From Acidimicrobium ferrooxidans (GTDB lineage: Bacteria; Actinomycetota; Geothermincolia; Fen-727; Anoxymicrobiaceae), in NCBI GenBank assembly GCA_020723485.1, contig DYIU01000004.1, forward strand, positions 172,448 to 236,447: 64,000 nt of DNA. Reading direction: 5' to 3'. Each line of letters starts with the position of its first letter. Positions within the stretch are counted from its first letter, which is position 1. The translations under genes and the position numbers were made by a program. Under the pieces are notes generated by a model that worked only from the letters and a program-made list of their open reading frames with translations, was not told where the DNA came from and made no database searches. Below, in pieces: positions 1 to 8,953 of this stretch.

Positions 1-2745
1 GTCCGCGGTCTTGGTTATCTTGATGTCGGGCTTGAGGACGTCGACCGAGGCCTTGTCCGTGCAGGTGACCTCCTTCTTGAGCGCGTCGGCGCCCGTGGCG
101 GTGGCCAGGTTGGTCACGTCTGAGGTGGGGTTGGCGGTCTTGGTGAGGGTCTTGGTCTCACCCACGTCCAGGTCGAACGGGCCGCCGATGGCCCCCAGCA
201 CGTCGTCCGTGACCATCACGCCGAAGAGCTTGCAGTCCCCGGTGTTCTCCACCTTGAAGCTGTAGGTCACAAGGTCACCGGAGTGGATCAGCGTGGGGTC
301 CGCGGTCTTGGTTATCTTGATGTCGGGCTTGAGGACGTCGACCGAGGCCTTGCTCTCGTTGGACTTTACCTGGCTCCTGAGCTCGTCCGTGCCTATCGCG
401 ATTCCGACGTTGTCCGTGTCCACGCTCACCGCGACGGTAGTCTGCACCGTCTTGGAAGCGCCCGCTGCGAGGTCGAAAGGCGCGCCCACGAGGCCCAGTA
501 CGTCGTCGTAGACCTGGATGTCCTTTATCAGGCAGTCACCGGTATTCTCCACCAGGTACTTGTAGGTCACCAGGTCGCCGGAGTGTATCACCGTGGGGTC
601 CGCCGTCTTGGTGAGCTTCAGCCCAGGGTTGATGACGTCCACAGATGCCTTGCTCTCGTTGGACTTGATCGGGTTCCTGAGCTCGTCTGTGCCGGAGGCG
701 GTGCCGACGTTATCGGTGTCCACGCTCACAGCGACCGTCTTCTCGACTGTCTTGGACTCACCCACATCCAGGTCGAACGGAGCACCGACCGGGCCCAGCT
801 TGTCATCGGTCACCTGGATGCCCGTTATCTTGCAGTCGCCGGTGTTCTCCACCAGGTATTTGTAGGTGACGTTCGCGCCCGCATAGATCATCGTCGGGTC
901 CGCGGTCTTAGTGATCTTGAGGCCGGGATTGATGACGTCAACCGAGGCCTCGCTCTTATTTGAATTGACCAGGTTCTTCAACTCGTCGTAGCCGGACGCC
1001 GTGCCCACGTTCGTCGTGTCCACGCTCACGGCCACCGTCGTCTCGACGGTCTTGGACTCGCCGGCGGCCAGGTCGAACATGGACCCCACCGTGCCGAGCA
1101 CCGAGTCGTTGACCAGTATTCCGACGATGCTGCAGTCCCCGGTATTCTCCACCAGGTACTTGTAGGTGACGTTCGCGCCCGCGTAGATCTTGGTCGGGTC
1201 CGCGGTCTTAGTGATCTTGAGCCCCGGGTTGATGACGTCCACAGAAGCCTTGCTCTCGTTGGACTTGACCTCCTGGCCCACGGGGTCCTTTCCGGCGGCC
1301 ACCCCGGTATTGGTCGTGTCCACGCTGAGGGCAACCGTCGTCTCCACCGTCTTGGACTCGCCGACGCCCAGGTCGAACGGGGCGCCGACAGCTCCGAGCT
1401 TGTCGTCGGTAACCTGGATGCCCGTTATCTTGCACTCGCCGGTGTTCTCGACCAGGTACTTGTAGGTCACATTCTGACCGGCGTAGATCTTGGTGGGGGT
1501 TGCGGTCTTCGTTATCTTCAGACCAGGCTTCAGTATGTCGAGGGTGTGCTCCGACTGGCCCGATATCTGCCTCCCGCACGGGGCGGTCGCGGTGACGGTG
1601 GCCGTGTTCTTGAGCGGGTCCGGGTCGCCGGCCTGTATCGTGTACTTCTTCTCGATTCCTACCGAGGCACCGACTGCGAGGTTTGCAGCCGAACCGATGT
1701 TCCCCAGCTTGTCGTCCGTCACCTGGACGTTCGTGAGAGCCGAGTCGCCCGTGTTCGTGACCTTGAACTTATATGTGACCTCCTCGCCCACGAGCGCGGA
1801 GGCCGGGCCGGACTTCTCTATCTTTATCCCGGGCTTGCGGACGTCGAGCGAGTGGTCGTCGACGTCGCTGATGGACCGTCCGCACGCGGTGTCAGCCGTT
1901 ACCGTAGCGGTGTTCTTCAGCGGGTCGGGGTCGCCGGCCTGGACAGTGTACTTCTTCTCCCACTCGTTTGAGGCCCCGGCGGCCAGGCTCGCCAACGTGC
2001 CGATATCGCCGAGCCTGTCGTCGGTCACCTTTACGTTGGTCAGCGCCTTGACGCTGCCGTTCGTGACGGTGAACTTGTAGGTGATCTCGTCTCCGACGCA
2101 AGCCCAATCGGGCCCGGTTTTGACAATCTCAACCTTAGGTATATAGATAGTGTGCGTGTCGGTGTCCTGGACGGTGAAACCCTGGCCGCTGCGGAAGTTG
2201 TATATCACCGTGGCAGTGTTCACCAGGCTGTTGCCGCTGTAGTCCAGCGGAATAGTGTAGGGGATGTCGAACTCTACCACTTCGTTCGGCATGAGGTTAC
2301 TGGGTATGTGGTAGGGGTCGGGGCCGAGCACGTCGTCGATGAACGTCGGGTTGGTGAGCTTCAGCTTGCCGGTGTTCTTTATATAGAAGTGGTAGTTGAT
2401 GGTGTCGCCCGGGCAGGCGAAATCCGGACCGCTCTTGACGAGGTCGATCGCGGGCTTCAGGACTGTGACGGTGTGGTCGTCAGTGTCGGTGACCGTGCTG
2501 CCCCAGTTAGTGGTCCCTGTGACCGTGGCGGTGTTGACCAGCGTGGTGGGAGTGCTCATGTTCGTCGGGTAGTTGACATTGAACGACCTGCTGCCCCCGG
2601 CATTGATGTTGCCCAGGTTGTTGTTGACTCCGAGCAGAGGGTCGGTGACCGTGACGTTATATAGCCTCACATCCCCCGTATTGGTCACTGAGAAGCTGTA
2701 GACGATATTGCTGAAGACCTCGACCTCCGTCGGTCCACTCTTGGT
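1..2745 (-). repeat. Tandem ~300-bp repeats inside the DUF11 gene
   Basis: Domain boundaries recur near 33, 333, 633, 933, 1233, 1531, 1837, 2141 and 2458. The five copies nearest the left edge keep an exact 300-bp period, while those nearer the start codon are more diverged and slightly longer. Positions 1-55 and 301-355 look identical across the boundary segment, which suggests recent unequal crossing-over or gene conversion. The gene may well continue with further copies beyond the edge. Confidence 0.9.
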
Positions 2746-3099
2746 CAACTGGACCCCGGGGCAGAATGTCTGCGTCTGGTCAAGGGGGGGCGTCTCTATC
2801 TGCTGCGTGGACTCGGTCACGTGGTCCGTGTTCTCGGGCACGACCGGGGCGCTTGACTCCGGCTCGGGTGGAACGATGCCCGCGTCGTGGTCCTGCGACA
2901 GAGGCGCACTCTGCTCGGGCATGGTACTGCCCGGGTCGCTGGCCTGCGCCAGCGCGCCGAAAGGCACCAGCGCTGTGACGAGCATGAGAACCAGCAGCAC
3001 GCACATGAACCTGCCGAGAAGTTCGCGCGGGTAGCGATGCTTTCTTGCGGTCCCGTCACGAGATTCACTCGCGGGGTTTCTTGGTGCCCTGTCCTTCAT
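1..3099 (-). CDS. Secreted DUF11/CARDB-type repeat surface protein, C-terminus cut by window edge
   Basis: An open frame of 1033 codons runs from an ATG at 3099 off the left edge with no stop. GGAGG stands 5 nt before the ATG. The N-terminus has a basic stretch, then a hydrophobic core (about residues 32-52) ending in ALA-QA, which looks like a Sec signal peptide. A Pro/Glu/Thr/Ser-rich linker follows, then about nine tandem domains of roughly 100 residues. Each domain carries motifs such as KTADPT, VTYKYLVENTGDC and VTDDKLG, typical of DUF11/CARDB Ig-like modules of adhesin-like or cell-wall proteins. It lies 278 nt downstream of the L,D-transpeptidase gene on the same strand. I expect an extracellular stalk or adhesin; the anchoring C-terminus is not in the window. 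The 278 nt upstream hold no other gene. Confidence 0.9.
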   Translation of the reverse strand, partial: MKDRAPRNPASESRDGTARKHRYPRELLGRFMCVLLVLMLVTALVPFGALAQASDPGSTMPEQSAPLSQDHDAGIVPPEPESSAPVVPENTDHVTESTQQIETPPLDQTQTFCPGVQLTKSGPTEVEVFSNIVYSFSVTNTGDVRLYNVTVTDPLLGVNNNLGNINAGGSRSFNVNYPTNMSTPTTLVNTATVTGTTNWGSTVTDTDDHTVTVLKPAIDLVKSGPDFACPGDTINYHFYIKNTGKLKLTNPTFIDDVLGPDPYHIPSNLMPNEVVEFDIPYTIPLDYSGNSLVNTATVIYNFRSGQGFTVQDTDTHTIYIPKVEIVKTGPDWACVGDEITYKFTVTNGSVKALTNVKVTDDRLGDIGTLASLAAGASNEWEKKYTVQAGDPDPLKNTATVTADTACGRSISDVDDHSLDVRKPGIKIEKSGPASALVGEEVTYKFKVTNTGDSALTNVQVTDDKLGNIGSAANLAVGASVGIEKKYTIQAGDPDPLKNTATVTATAPCGRQISGQSEHTLDILKPGLKITKTATPTKIYAGQNVTYKYLVENTGECKITGIQVTDDKLGAVGAPFDLGVGESKTVETTVALSVDTTNTGVAAGKDPVGQEVKSNESKASVDVINPGLKITKTADPTKIYAGANVTYKYLVENTGDCSIVGILVNDSVLGTVGSMFDLAAGESKTVETTVAVSVDTTNVGTASGYDELKNLVNSNKSEASVDVINPGLKITKTADPTMIYAGANVTYKYLVENTGDCKITGIQVTDDKLGPVGAPFDLDVGESKTVEKTVAVSVDTDNVGTASGTDELRNPIKSNESKASVDVINPGLKLTKTADPTVIHSGDLVTYKYLVENTGDCLIKDIQVYDDVLGLVGAPFDLAAGASKTVQTTVAVSVDTDNVGIAIGTDELRSQVKSNESKASVDVLKPDIKITKTADPTLIHSGDLVTYSFKVENTGDCKLFGVMVTDDVLGAIGGPFDLDVGETKTLTKTANPTSDVTNLATATGADALKKEVTCTDKASVDVLKPDIKITKTAD

Positions 3100-3377
3100 C
3101 TTAACCTCCGTCCCTGGAAAGCCTCCGCTTGAAGCGATGGACCATTTGCTCCTGCCGGTGCCTGAGGGCAAGGTTGGAGGCGTTGTGCGGGCAGCGCGAA
3201 GCCGGGATGATGATTGCTGACAAATCCCCCAAAACCTGCGTCATCAAGCGCTTTATTCTAATCACACGGAGGGCTCGAAAAGTATGAACCGGAAGAGTTA
3301 AAAGACCGTGGGCGGCCAAAAGGGTGCGAACGATGAAATAGCGGAATGAGCGAAGGCGCCCTGATGGGGCCCGGGCA

Positions 3378-4451
3378 CTACTCCAGGATGAAGACGGGCG
3401 CTCCAACGTTGACGGTCTCGTAGAGCACTCTGGCGTCTTCGTTCTTCATCCTTATGCACCCGTGCGAAGCCTTCTCCCCGAGCGACTTCACGAACGGCGT
3501 GCCGTGGATGCCTATGCCCCCGCCAATGTCGATCCAGTAGTCGCCGAGTGGATTGTCCTTTCCCGGCGGCTGGGGTATCCCCTGCTTGTCTTCAGCCCAC
3601 TCCGACGTGGGGAGCCAGGTCGGGTTCTTCTCCTTGTAAGTGACGTGGAACTTGCCCGTAGGCGTGGGATACCGGTCGGTCCCGATGGCGATGAGGTAGT
3701 CGTCGATGTATTTCTCCCTTTCGTAGAGAGACAGACTGAACTCGCTGAGCCTTATCACGATTATCCGGCCGATGTCCTTTTCCGTGAGCTCGGGGTGCAC
3801 GTACTCGACGACTATCGGTACCCGCCTCTCCGTCGAGGGCAGCTCCTTCAGCACGTCGCGGTCGGTCTCGTCCACCCTGACGCGTATCCCGTTCTGCGAG
3901 GGGATTATGTCCGGGCTGCCGGAAGCCACGCTAATGCGCGCGCTCGTGGAGTCTATGTTTATCTGCTCGGCGATGCCGGTCACGAGCGCCCTGAGTTTCT
4001 TCTCACTGCAAGTAAAGAGCACCGGCACGTCGACCTGGTTTGAGATGCCGAACAACCTCTTGAAAAGCCTGACGGGGAGCAGGTCCTCCCTGCCCTTGAG
4101 ATAGGCGGCGTACGCCATCCCCTCCGGGTCCGAGCGCACGTCGTATGATTTCGGGGGCAGGGGAAACTCCTTGTCGGCGTAGTAGAGTACGAGGTCCTCG
4201 GAAAGCGGCTTTGCCTTGGCCCTGGCGACCTCGAGAGCTTCAGCCTTGCTCATCCCCCCCACGGGCTCGCCCGCTATGGTGACACCCTTGAACACCTTGC
4301 CGGAGTTCACCAGCTCGAGGACCACAGCGACGCAGAATAGCACGAGAAGCACGAACACCAGCAGCACGATCACGAGCCTCGCCCTGGGCGGGACCCTGAA
4401 GCGCCTTCGTCTTCCTGCCGGTCTCGCCGGCTCTGCCTGCTCTTCTTTCAC
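3378..4451 (-). CDS. L,D-transpeptidase (YkuD family) with N-terminal membrane anchor
   Basis: This 357-residue protein has a basic N-terminus and one transmembrane helix (about residues 26-46). A central region resembles the peptidoglycan-binding/PG_binding_4-like domain found in many exported L,D-transpeptidases. The C-terminal YkuD catalytic domain has the signature HGTPF (H316) followed by SHGCIRM, with catalytic Cys at about 332. The family makes 3-3 cross-links in peptidoglycan or attaches proteins to it, outside the membrane. It starts 13 nt after the amidohydrolase stop, so it is probably in that operon. The large repeat protein lies downstream, so a cell-envelope role for the pair is plausible but inferred. 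Confidence 0.92.
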   Translation of the reverse strand: MKEEQAEPARPAGRRRRFRVPPRARLVIVLLVFVLLVLFCVAVVLELVNSGKVFKGVTIAGEPVGGMSKAEALEVARAKAKPLSEDLVLYYADKEFPLPPKSYDVRSDPEGMAYAAYLKGREDLLPVRLFKRLFGISNQVDVPVLFTCSEKKLRALVTGIAEQINIDSTSARISVASGSPDIIPSQNGIRVRVDETDRDVLKELPSTERRVPIVVEYVHPELTEKDIGRIIVIRLSEFSLSLYEREKYIDDYLIAIGTDRYPTPTGKFHVTYKEKNPTWLPTSEWAEDKQGIPQPPGKDNPLGDYWIDIGGGIGIHGTPFVKSLGEKASHGCIRMKNEDARVLYETVNVGAPVFILE

Positions 4452-4464
4452 ACCTGTGCTTTGC

Positions 4465-5397
4465 TCAGATCCCCAGGAGCCTCGCGAACGCGTCCCCCAT
4501 TATGATGCGCTTCTCTTCGTCGGTGAAGCTCACGTCGGGGCACGCCGAGAGGTCGGGCTCCTTTATGGCGCTCACCCACCTGTCCAACGGACATAAGACG
4601 TTGAGGTACGGCCCGTCGGTTCCGAAGAACACGCGCCACGGCCCCAGGTCGTCGATGATCCGGCGCAGCATCGTGTAGAACTCACCGGGTCGCTCGTTGA
4701 ACGTAGCCTGCCAGTCCGAGAAATCGAAGTAGATGTTCGGTTTCCTGTTGGCCACGAACAGGGCCTCGTGCCACAGCAGGTGGCCCACGTGCGCCATGAT
4801 TATGGAGAGGTCAGTGAAGTCGGCGGCGACGTCGTCCACGTGTATCGGCTTGGAGAAGCGAGCCTTCATCGGCAGGGGCTGGTTCCCTGTATGGAACAGC
4901 ACCGGGATGCCGTACTCAACGCACGCCTCGTAGAGCGGGTAGCACGCCTCGTCGTGCGGGAAGAACCCCGAGGTCGGGTGGAGCTTCAGCCCTTTCATCC
5001 CCCAGTCTTCCACGCCCTTGCGGAACGCCTCCAGGGCGCCGTCGCGCCTCGGGTCGATGCTGAAAAAGGAGAGCAGTCGGTCCGGAAAGCGCGCGGCGGC
5101 CTCGGCGACGACCCTGTTCTGCTCCAGTATCGGGACGTCGGGCTCCCCCGCCTGCAGGCCGGTGTCGTGTGTGAAGACGCAGGTCTTGTCGATGCCGGCG
5201 GCGTCCATGCCGGCGACGAGCTTCTCCCCCGTAGAATCCGCCAGCACCGGCATAAGGTTGTTGATGAGCTCGGCCGGGTCGGGATAGACCCCGGTCAGCT
5301 TCCCCATGGGCTGCGTGGCCACCCTGGCCATGCCGATGAAGAAGCTCATGTCGTGCCATCCATCGTCGACCAGATGACAGTGACCGTCGATGATCAT
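4465..5397 (-). CDS. Amidohydrolase family 2 (ACMSD-like TIM-barrel) protein
   Basis: The 310-residue protein starts with MIIDGHCHL, the metal-binding HxH of amidohydrolase-2 enzymes. Later come GLKLHP, LFHTGN, a MAHVGHLLW segment and a C-terminal FGTDGPYL Asp motif, all in the order expected for a metal-dependent hydrolase or decarboxylase barrel. The start ATG at 5397 is preceded by GAGGGGGTGG. It follows the AbfD-like gene after 51 nt and precedes the L,D-transpeptidase by 13 nt. The family includes decarboxylases and hydrolases of carboxylated or aromatic substrates. The substrate here cannot be read from sequence; the neighbouring gene hints at a hydroxy-acid or aromatic route. Confidence 0.88.
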   Translation of the reverse strand: MIIDGHCHLVDDGWHDMSFFIGMARVATQPMGKLTGVYPDPAELINNLMPVLADSTGEKLVAGMDAAGIDKTCVFTHDTGLQAGEPDVPILEQNRVVAEAAARFPDRLLSFFSIDPRRDGALEAFRKGVEDWGMKGLKLHPTSGFFPHDEACYPLYEACVEYGIPVLFHTGNQPLPMKARFSKPIHVDDVAADFTDLSIIMAHVGHLLWHEALFVANRKPNIYFDFSDWQATFNERPGEFYTMLRRIIDDLGPWRVFFGTDGPYLNVLCPLDRWVSAIKEPDLSACPDVSFTDEEKRIIMGDAFARLLGI

Positions 5398-5448
5398 CTC
5401 GTGCCACCCCCTCGGCTCGCCCTTCAGACCCGGTGCGTTCGAACCAGG

Positions 5449-6888
5449 CTAACCCAGGTCGTAAGGGACCTCCTCGATACCGGCCAGCCACCTGGCCAGC
5501 TGCTTCTTGGGCTCCATGTCGTATGTCCGGAGTATCGCGATGTCCTCCATTATCGGGGAGCCGCCGCCGTGCACACCGGCGTACTGCATCACCCCGGCCA
5601 TGCCGCTGCAGGTGTAGTCGCTGACCCACGCGTACAGCTTGTACATGTCCTCCGGGCTCACCCCGTCGACACGCTTCAGGTACTTCTTCACCAGGTCGCC
5701 CACCTCGGGGCTCACGAACTCCTTGTCGTACGGAAGCGTGGCCGGGAGTCCTCCGGCTATCTCACAGAGCAGGTCGTACTCGTGGTAGATGTTGACGCCG
5801 GCGTGCTTCCTCGCCACGTTGCAGAAGACCACGTCAGGTATCTGCGTCCCGGATGGGGACTTGATCGACTTCACCGCGGCGGCTATCCCGCAGCCATAGA
5901 CGATCTCGGCGGTGCTGATGAGCTCGGCGAGCTTGGAGTGGATGTGGTCTTCCTTGTCGATGCCGCTATACTCCGCGACCATCGCCGCGGTTCCCATTAT
6001 CACGTCGGTGACCGCCGGCTTGCAGCCCGTGTAGGAATGACGGTGGTAGAGCGAGAACAGCAGGGCTAGCTGGCCGCCGAACTCGGCTTCGCCGCAGAGG
6101 AACACGCGCTCCCACGGCACGAAGACATCGTCGAAGATGGTGAGGGACTCGATCTCACCCTTGCCTGAGTGAAGGCCGGCTATCTCCGGCACGCGGTCCC
6201 TGTAGCGCGACCCCCTGCACACGAGCTTCACGCCGGGGTGGTCACCGGGCACCGCGACTGCCACGGCCCAGTCACCTTCGTTCGGGCGCAGGAACCTGGT
6301 GGGTATGGCGATTATCTCCTCGGCGAGCGGAGCGAAGGAGTTGTGCGCCTTGGCTCCCCTGATGACAATGCCGTCCTTCTTCTTCTCAATAACCCTCAGG
6401 TAGAGGTCCGGGTCCGTCTGCTCGGCAGGCCTACGCCCGCGGTCGCCCTTGACGTCGGACTGGGCGCAGCACCCGACCTTGTCGCCCTTCTGGAATTCCT
6501 TCATGTAGGCCAGGAACCTGTCGTGGTACTCGGTCCCGTGAGCCTGGTCGCACATGTTGGTTATTACGGAGAGGGCGTTCAGTGAGTCTATCCCCATGCA
6601 CCTCGCTATGCAGGCCCCGGCCATCCGCGCGGATACGCGGGTCATCTCCTGCTTGGCCATGAGGTCCTCGGGGCTCTGGTGGATGTTGCAGAACCGGTTG
6701 ATGGTCTCGCCGGTAAGATGCGACTTGCACTTCGTAAGGTGCTCGTACTCGGGAATCTTGGTCATGTCGAAGGTGAGGTCGAGTATCTCCTGGCCGGGGA
6801 TGTTGTCCCTGCCCAGCACCTCGCCTCCCATGTAGACGTTGGGCTTCATCGCCAGCAGGCTCTCGTGGTACTCCTCTTTCGTCCGCAT
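5449..6888 (-). CDS. 4-hydroxybutyryl-CoA dehydratase / vinylacetyl-CoA isomerase family (AbfD-like) flavoprotein
   Basis: The 479-residue protein belongs to the 4-hydroxyphenylacetate 3-hydroxylase/4-hydroxybutyryl-CoA dehydratase family. Counted from the ATG at 6888, it keeps C-x3-C (C93, C97, in CIARCMG) and H-x6-C (H282, C289, in HRHSYTGC). These match the four ligands of the labile [4Fe-4S] cluster in the characterised dehydratase, so a radical-type dehydratase is favoured over a monooxygenase. A TTG lies one codon upstream; the ATG is the more likely start, with GGTGG before it. Downstream is an amidohydrolase gene. The natural substrate may be 4-hydroxybutyryl-CoA or an analogue; the exact reaction is inferred. 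Confidence 0.88.
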   Translation of the reverse strand: MRTKEEYHESLLAMKPNVYMGGEVLGRDNIPGQEILDLTFDMTKIPEYEHLTKCKSHLTGETINRFCNIHQSPEDLMAKQEMTRVSARMAGACIARCMGIDSLNALSVITNMCDQAHGTEYHDRFLAYMKEFQKGDKVGCCAQSDVKGDRGRRPAEQTDPDLYLRVIEKKKDGIVIRGAKAHNSFAPLAEEIIAIPTRFLRPNEGDWAVAVAVPGDHPGVKLVCRGSRYRDRVPEIAGLHSGKGEIESLTIFDDVFVPWERVFLCGEAEFGGQLALLFSLYHRHSYTGCKPAVTDVIMGTAAMVAEYSGIDKEDHIHSKLAELISTAEIVYGCGIAAAVKSIKSPSGTQIPDVVFCNVARKHAGVNIYHEYDLLCEIAGGLPATLPYDKEFVSPEVGDLVKKYLKRVDGVSPEDMYKLYAWVSDYTCSGMAGVMQYAGVHGGGSPIMEDIAILRTYDMEPKKQLARWLAGIEEVPYDLG

Positions 6889-7047
6889 CAACGATCACCA
6901 CCTGTTCATATTGATTGCCATCGGACGAGCAAATATGCGTCTACCGCTTGTGCGCGGCATGGTCTCAGGTGTCACGCCGCCCGTCTGGTCAGGGGCCCGG
7001 CGACATCAAGATTATTACTTGCGGGGACAAAAGACAATGACAGAATC

Positions 7048-7137
7048 GCACAGCGGGGTCAGGTCGTTTTGTTGCATTTCAAGCGCTTCGTCAGCATGGG
7101 ACCGTAGATGCAACAAAGCGACCTGACCCCGCTGTGC
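7048..7137. repeat. Palindromic element A (GGGGTCAG core, 30-bp arms)
   Basis: The arms at 7048-7077 and 7108-7137 are inverted copies with one mismatch, around a 30-bp loop. They begin gcacagcggggtcaggtcg and continue to a gttgcat tail. The element lies in the gap between the AbfD-like gene start (6888) and the end of the small gene at 7153. It could fold into a long hairpin in RNA or act as a terminator, but it lacks a T-run. Related cores occur near 11449, 13475, 26860 and 54762. Confidence 0.9.
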
Positions 7138-7152
7138 AGCGACTGGTCGGGG

Positions 7153-7389
7153 TTATTCGACAGGGACCCAGTTTTCGTTCTCGCAGAACCTCATCGTGTA
7201 TCCGATGTAGCTGTCGAGAAGCAGAGCGGACTGCTCCAACTTCGTCCCGTGCGACTGGAGCATCATCTCCCCGAGAACTTTCGAGGCGTCCCTCATCAGG
7301 CTCTTCACGACACCCCTGAACAGCCTCAGCTCCTCCTCCGGCGGGACGATGTTCTCTGCCGGGTCCATCCTGCTGAGCTCGAGTTCCAT
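7153..7389 (-). CDS. Small helical hypothetical protein downstream of glutamate dehydrogenase
   Basis: The 78-residue acidic protein is predicted mostly helical and has no signal peptide or membrane segment. AAGGGGG precedes the ATG at 7389 by about 12 nt, slightly long for a ribosome binding site. It lies 78 nt downstream of the glutamate dehydrogenase gene on the same strand and probably shares its transcript. It stops just before the palindromic element A. I do not recognise the family. Confidence 0.6.
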   Translation of the reverse strand: MELELSRMDPAENIVPPEEELRLFRGVVKSLMRDASKVLGEMMLQSHGTKLEQSALLLDSYIGYTMRFCENENWVPVE

Positions 7390-7467
7390 TTTGGTTCAAG
7401 CCCCCTTTCGCGTTGAACGCGGCGGCGGTTGACACCGTCGTTTCGCCCCGGGCGGCCCGGGACCGGC

Positions 7468-8718
7468 CTACAACCAGCCGCGCAGCTTCATCGCTTCTAT
7501 CACTCTCTGAACGGCGACCACGTAGGCGGCCTTGCGCTCGTTGACGCCGTATTTCATCGAGGTCTCGACCACCGAGTGGTAGGCCTCGGTCATCTTCTCG
7601 GCCAGGCGCCTGTCGACCTCGTCCTCCGACCACTTGAACAGGGAGAAGTTCTGCACCATCTCGAAGTAGGAGATGGTAACCCCGCCCGCGTTACAGAGGA
7701 AGTCAGGAAGGACGTGTATGCCTTTCTCGTAGAGCACGTCATCCGCCTCCGGTGTGGTGGGGCCGTTCGCGAGCTCTCCGACGATGGCGGCCTTGATGTT
7801 CGGCGCGTTCGCGGCGGTTATGACGTTCTCAAGAGCCGACGGCAGGAGGATATCGACATCAAGCTCGAGGAGCTCCTCGTTGGAGACCGGCTCTGTCCCC
7901 GGGAACTCGATGACCGACGTCGTCTCCTTCTTGTGCTCCATTATCCTGAAAGGATCGAGGCCGTCACTGCTGTAGATACCGCCCCTGGAATCGCTCACGG
8001 CGACTATCTTGCTGCCGAAGAGGTCCCTCGCAAGGTGGGCGGCGTAGTAGCCGGCGTTGCCGTAACCCTGGATAGCGAAGGTGGCGTCACGCAGGTCGAT
8101 CTCCAGGCGCTCGGCGGCTTCCCTGACCACGTACATTCCGCCCCGGGCCGTGGCGTCCGCCCTGCCGACCGAGCCCCCGACGCTGAGCGGCTTGCCGGTG
8201 ACAACCCCGAACTGGTTCTTGCCGGCTATCTTCGAATACTCGTCCATCATCCACGCCATCACCTGCGGGGTGGTGTAGACGTCGGGGGCGGGTATGTCCT
8301 TGTCCGGCCCTATGAACTGCCATACCGCGTCGATGTATCCGCGGCTGAGGCGCTCCAGCTCGCCCGCCGACATGTTCTTGGTGTTGCATACTACGCCGCC
8401 CTTCGCGCCTCCCAGCGGCAGGTCCACCAGCGCGCATTTCCATGTCATCCAGGCAGCGAGCGCCCTGACCGTATCGATGGTCTCCTCCGGGTGGAATCGT
8501 ATGCCGCCTTTGGTAGGGCCCCTCGCGGAGTTGTACTGTATGCGGTATCCCTCGAAGACCTTGACCGCACCGTCGTCCATGCGTACGGGTATCTGTACCC
8601 GGAGCTCCCTCATCGGGGACCTCAGAACGGCGTGGATCTCTTCGTCGAGTTCCAGGATCGTCGCGCATCCATCGAGCTGGCACTGCGCCATTTCGAAGGG
8701 GTTCTGAACATCCGTCAT
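7468..8718 (-). CDS. gdhA: Glu/Leu/Phe/Val dehydrogenase (glutamate dehydrogenase)
   Basis: The 416-residue protein has the N-terminal substrate domain with [11 protein letters not shown], the catalytic-lysine region [10 protein letters not shown], and the Rossmann domain with [14 protein letters not shown]. Length and motifs fit hexameric bacterial NAD(P)-dependent glutamate dehydrogenase, which interconverts glutamate with 2-oxoglutarate plus ammonia. Start choice: an ATG four codons upstream (8730) overlaps the sequence GGAGGTTGAG, which is itself an ideal ribosome binding site for the ATG at 8718, so I use 8718. A TATAAT hexamer about 195 nt upstream may be its promoter. Coenzyme specificity cannot be decided by eye. 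Confidence 0.92.
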   Translation of the reverse strand: MTDVQNPFEMAQCQLDGCATILELDEEIHAVLRSPMRELRVQIPVRMDDGAVKVFEGYRIQYNSARGPTKGGIRFHPEETIDTVRALAAWMTWKCALVDLPLGGAKGGVVCNTKNMSAGELERLSRGYIDAVWQFIGPDKDIPAPDVYTTPQVMAWMMDEYSKIAGKNQFGVVTGKPLSVGGSVGRADATARGGMYVVREAAERLEIDLRDATFAIQGYGNAGYYAAHLARDLFGSKIVAVSDSRGGIYSSDGLDPFRIMEHKKETTSVIEFPGTEPVSNEELLELDVDILLPSALENVITAANAPNIKAAIVGELANGPTTPEADDVLYEKGIHVLPDFLCNAGGVTISYFEMVQNFSLFKWSEDEVDRRLAEKMTEAYHSVVETSMKYGVNERKAAYVVAVQRVIEAMKLRGWL

Positions 8719-8819
8719 CTCAACCTCCATCGTCGAGTTGCGGCCCCGCCGGTTTCCGCCATGGATTCACCGGCCCAGGCGACCGCCGGAGAGCGCTCGC
8801 GCTCCCCGTGTCAGGGCAC

Positions 8820-8890
8820 AAAAAAACCGCTCGACTTTGAGCTGGAGGTCGGGCTTCATTGCCCAACAGGCCGGGGCCCTCATGGCCCCG
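8820..8890 (-). terminator. Candidate terminator region after the dicluster Fe-S gene
   Basis: Read on the minus strand, a 7-bp GC stem (8872-8878 with 8884-8890, 5-nt loop) is followed by a weak GCTC/GAGC hairpin (8829-8842) and then seven T residues (8826-8820). The T-run supports intrinsic termination of the gene ending at 8954. The stem directly before it is short, so this is only a candidate. Confidence 0.35.
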
Positions 8891-8911
8891 CCATCAACCA
8901 ACCTTGACTAG

Positions 8912-8917
8912 ATTATA
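8912..8917 (-). promoter_or_regulatory. Candidate -10 box upstream of glutamate dehydrogenase
   Basis: The minus strand reads TATAAT within an AT-rich island in otherwise GC-rich DNA. I see no convincing -35 hexamer, and it would give a leader of about 190 nt. Confidence 0.3.
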
Positions 8918-8953
8918 TATAACCCGGCGGGCGCAACCAACAGGGCAGCCCGG

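Noticed and set aside
1-2745. Regular repeats as a CRISPR array
   Set aside because: The units are 300 bp, in frame and coding, with no short spacers.
4768-6069. Long plus-strand open frame of 433 codons
   Set aside because: It is antisense to the amidohydrolase and AbfD-like genes, whose family motifs are clear. High GC makes long shadow frames common.
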